In this document: positions 62,201 through 64,000 of the stretch, piece after piece | Layout of the letters: every line of letters begins with the position of its first letter | How positions within the stretch are numbered: position 1 is the first letter of the stretch | From: Lucifuga dentata | Taxonomy: Eukaryota > Chordata > Actinopteri > Ophidiiformes > Bythitidae | Length of the DNA: 64,000 nucleotides | NCBI GenBank assembly: GCA_014773175.1 | Contig: VXCM01000736.1 | Location: 62,001-126,000, forward strand | Reading direction: 5' to 3' | Made by a program: the position numbers and the translations under genes | Notes under the pieces: model-generated | The model's input: the letters and a program-made list of their open reading frames with translations, nothing else | Databases searched by the model: none | What the model was told of the DNA's origin: nothing

Positions 62201-63710
62201 GAATGTGTTAGTAACATTTTAGCAGGTAGTACTGATTGGGTTTAAATATGCAAAATTGATGGTATGTTCCTTTAATACTTAGACTATTAACACAAAATCT
62301 AACTTCTTGTTATAAGTAACCATAAATATGAAGCTACATTTATTTGTGATTTACTGGAGAAGTACAGATGCGTCGTAGCAGTAATGGTAGTAGTAGTAGT
62401 ACTCTCTTTGTAAGCAAGTTCTACATTTTCATTTGTTCTGTACTTCAAATTATATGAATCAAAATGTGATCAAATAAACTGAGCATTTCCAAAAGGCAAC
62501 AAACAGAATGTATGAGACTTTCTGTGCAGACACAACTTTACCACACCTATAAACTATAGATTTTACAGCTAAGCATGAAAAGGAGGAGACTAAGAAAAGA
62601 AGCAGGAAGACATGTTTTATGGATCTGGGGCGGAGCTTGGAAGCCGACTGCCTCCTCTTTTTAAGCGAGTGAAATCTGACCTTCCCACGCTGACTCTCAT
62701 TGACACACGAGCTCTTCGGCTGAACTCTGAATGTCACAGTTTGCCGTGTGTGCGCCGAACGCCACGAGGACCTCAGGATCTCTCACTATTTCACTGGACT
62801 GGGGCCAAAATATGAAAACTGAGTTGAAACTCTCTCTGCGGTCACTCACTGTGGTGGGGAAGAAACGGCTCATCTTGAATTTTTTCAGACCCATGGAGCA
62901 GGTGTAGGTCCCAAAGAACAAGATGAAAGACATGAGGGTAATGTCAGGCATGTAGTGGCAAGCCTCTCCGACCAGCTTCCCTCCGTACTTCAGACACTGC
63001 GACATGGTGAGCGATGCCCAGGTGGCATTTGGTGCCTGTAAGAAATGGCAAAAGAGGCTCATTTAACAAGTGCAGCACAATCTGGTGGAAGTATGGAAGC
63101 CCCTTACTGCCACTTCAAAAGAAAACAAAAATATACCTAATTTTTTCCCCTCCATTGTTAAGTACTGTTTTCTCATAATTATGAGATGTTAAGTCATAAT
63201 GAGAGAAATTATAATGAACAACTATAATAATAAAATATCTCATGATTATGAAAAATTATGGTTTCTTGTAATTATGGGATAGTTTCTCATAATTATGAGA
63301 TATTAAGTCATATGAGATAGTATCTCATAATTATGATATGTTAAGTCATAATGAGAGAAACTATAATGGGAACTACAGTTAGAAATTATCCTATCATTAA
63401 CTTTATCATTAAATTATCTTATAATTATGACTTAGCATCTCGTAATTATGAGATAGTTTCTCATAGTTATGAGACACCATCTTAGAATTTCGACTTAGTA
63501 TCTCATAATTATGACAAACAGTATATAACAACAGGGGAAAAAAGGTGGTAGATTTTTTTTTTTTTTGTTTCCAGCGGTGGAAACGAGTTTCCATACAATC
63601 CATTTGCTGTTGATGTGTTTTATTATCTACTAAAGTCTCAAAATCAAGGACACATACCAGGTCAGTACTGTTCGCCCAGGAGGCATCAAAGTAGAGTTCA
63701 GTTGAATTGC
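56211..63710 (-). CDS. slc4a4: Electrogenic Na+/HCO3- cotransporter NBCe1, C-terminal half (partial)
   Basis: This SLC4 membrane protein carries sodium with bicarbonate/carbonate and sets epithelial and cell pH. Exons in transcript order: 63658-63710, 62850-63035, 61662-61775, 60863-61024, 60159-60337, 59989-60061, 58838-58906, 58503-58676, 57737-57901, 57425-57586, 56914-56987, 56211-56316. Phases all match. Seen: an extracellular loop with sequons (NST, NAT) and two Cys; [74 protein letters not shown]; then the Lys-rich tail [18 protein letters not shown]. These match SLC4A4 closely, and NPFFR2 is also its neighbour in human. Two C-termini are encoded: with exon 57425-57586 the protein ends [14 protein letters not shown]; without it, it ends in GSETDL, a PDZ-type ligand, as in NBCe1-C. 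The N-terminal half lies beyond the right edge. Confidence 0.95.
57425..57586 (-). other. slc4a4: slc4a4 alternative exon that switches the C-terminus
   Basis: The real exon is 94 bases: 67 bases are repeated on the two sides of the N at 57508, giving an apparent 162. It encodes [20 protein letters not shown] and onward, has a strong acceptor (tccctcctcccacag) and a gtgagtac donor. Because 94 is not a multiple of three, skipping it shifts the reading frame of the next exon, as the 97-base exon does in human. Inclusion gives the NBCe1-A/B tail, skipping the NBCe1-C tail. Confidence 0.85.
59090..59410 (+). repeat. Dispersed repeat in slc4a4 intron
   Basis: The segment (CACCAACGTTTGTTTGTTTTG, AAAAAGTTATGGACAGATTT, GATTCAGATCATCTTCTGGA) resembles a repeat common in animal genomes and part of the one at 24780-25055. 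It ends with GGATAAGCGGAAGAAAATGG and GATG units near 59350-59380, a typical fish retroposon tail. Confidence 0.5.
60433..60828. mobile_element. TTAA-family element, left end lost (slc4a4 intron)
   Basis: The right end CCCGGTATGGTCCTTTAA is intact. The left starts inside the family at AATTTTGCATGTTTAGGCCC without the AGGACC terminus. Confidence 0.75.
62128..62275. mobile_element. TTAA-family element, 148 bp mini copy
   Basis: TTAA-AGGACCATACCGG at the left and GGTATGTTCCTTTAA at the right survive, with almost all of the middle deleted. Confidence 0.85.
63170..63515. repeat. Array of TCTCATAATTATGAGA palindromes
   Basis: Irregularly spaced copies of a short palindrome around CATAATTATGA alternate with TTAAGTCATAATGAGAG units. 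It is a degenerate tandem repeat within an slc4a4 intron. Confidence 0.8.
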
Positions 63711-64000
63711 CTGGTAAAAAAGAAACAATTGTATCTAATCAGAGAAATTACTTTTCTTTTCTGACTTGCAGCATCACACTTATCAGTGCAAATCTGTGTC
63801 AACACGTCTTGAACCAAACAATCTTGCCCAGTCACTCGTGAACCAGAAACTGATAGGGCTGCTGAGAAAGTAAACAGAGGGTATCTGCAGGCTGACACAC
63901 ACGAGTATCATTTGGTATCTCCAGTGTAAACATGGCAAAAATAAATTGCATGTTTAACATACAATGCAATATTGCTGCCAAAAAAAAAAAAAAAAAAAAN
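63711..64000 (-). other. slc4a4 intron sequence at the window edge
   Basis: No further exon is visible. The window ends in a poly-A run and an N, so it is a contig end. Confidence 0.6.

Overview
The window looks like teleost fish nuclear DNA. Genes are split into short exons with GT/AG introns, intergenic DNA is AT-rich with long CA, GATA and GA microsatellites, fish-type DNA transposon remnants are dense, and the coding exons match vertebrate families. Sequence alone does not give the species. At least ten single N positions are flanked by exact direct copies of 50-90 bp, which looks like unmerged contig overlaps rather than biology.

Layout: (1) 1.77-11.88 kb, plus strand: a complete KANK1-type gene (KN motif, coiled coils, ankyrin repeats), assembled here as 11 coding exons and about 1275 residues. 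(2) 11.9-19.0 kb: no coding exon seen. (3) 19.0-25.7 kb, plus strand: a short gene made only of the AT-hook and bromodomain end of SMARCA2/BRM, with no ATPase exons upstream. (4) 25.7-34.8 kb: intergenic DNA with repeats. (5) 34.8-37.8 kb, minus strand: a complete three-exon neuropeptide FF receptor (npffr2 type). (6) 37.8-56.2 kb: repeat-rich DNA holding a segmental duplication with a displaced, broken copy of three 3' exons of slc4a4. (7) 56.2-63.7 kb, minus strand: the 3' half of slc4a4 (electrogenic Na+/HCO3- cotransporter NBCe1), including both of its alternative C-termini; the 5' part lies beyond the right edge.

The gene order combines two blocks that are separate in human: KANK1-SMARCA2 (9p24) and NPFFR2-SLC4A4 (4q13). 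The DMRT1/3/2 genes that lie between KANK1 and SMARCA2 in human are not visible. A plausible reading is a teleost duplicate of the 9p24 region in which the DMRT genes and the SMARCA2 ATPase were lost while kank1 and a stand-alone bromodomain gene were kept.

A family of TTAA-flanked inverted-repeat elements (ends AGGACCATACC / GGTATGGTCCT) occurs about eleven times. One copy is inserted inside another and shows the TTAA duplication directly. The longest copy carries a possible THAP zinc-finger remnant, which suggests a Kolobok-type origin. The genes do not form a pathway together; they are neighbours, not an operon.
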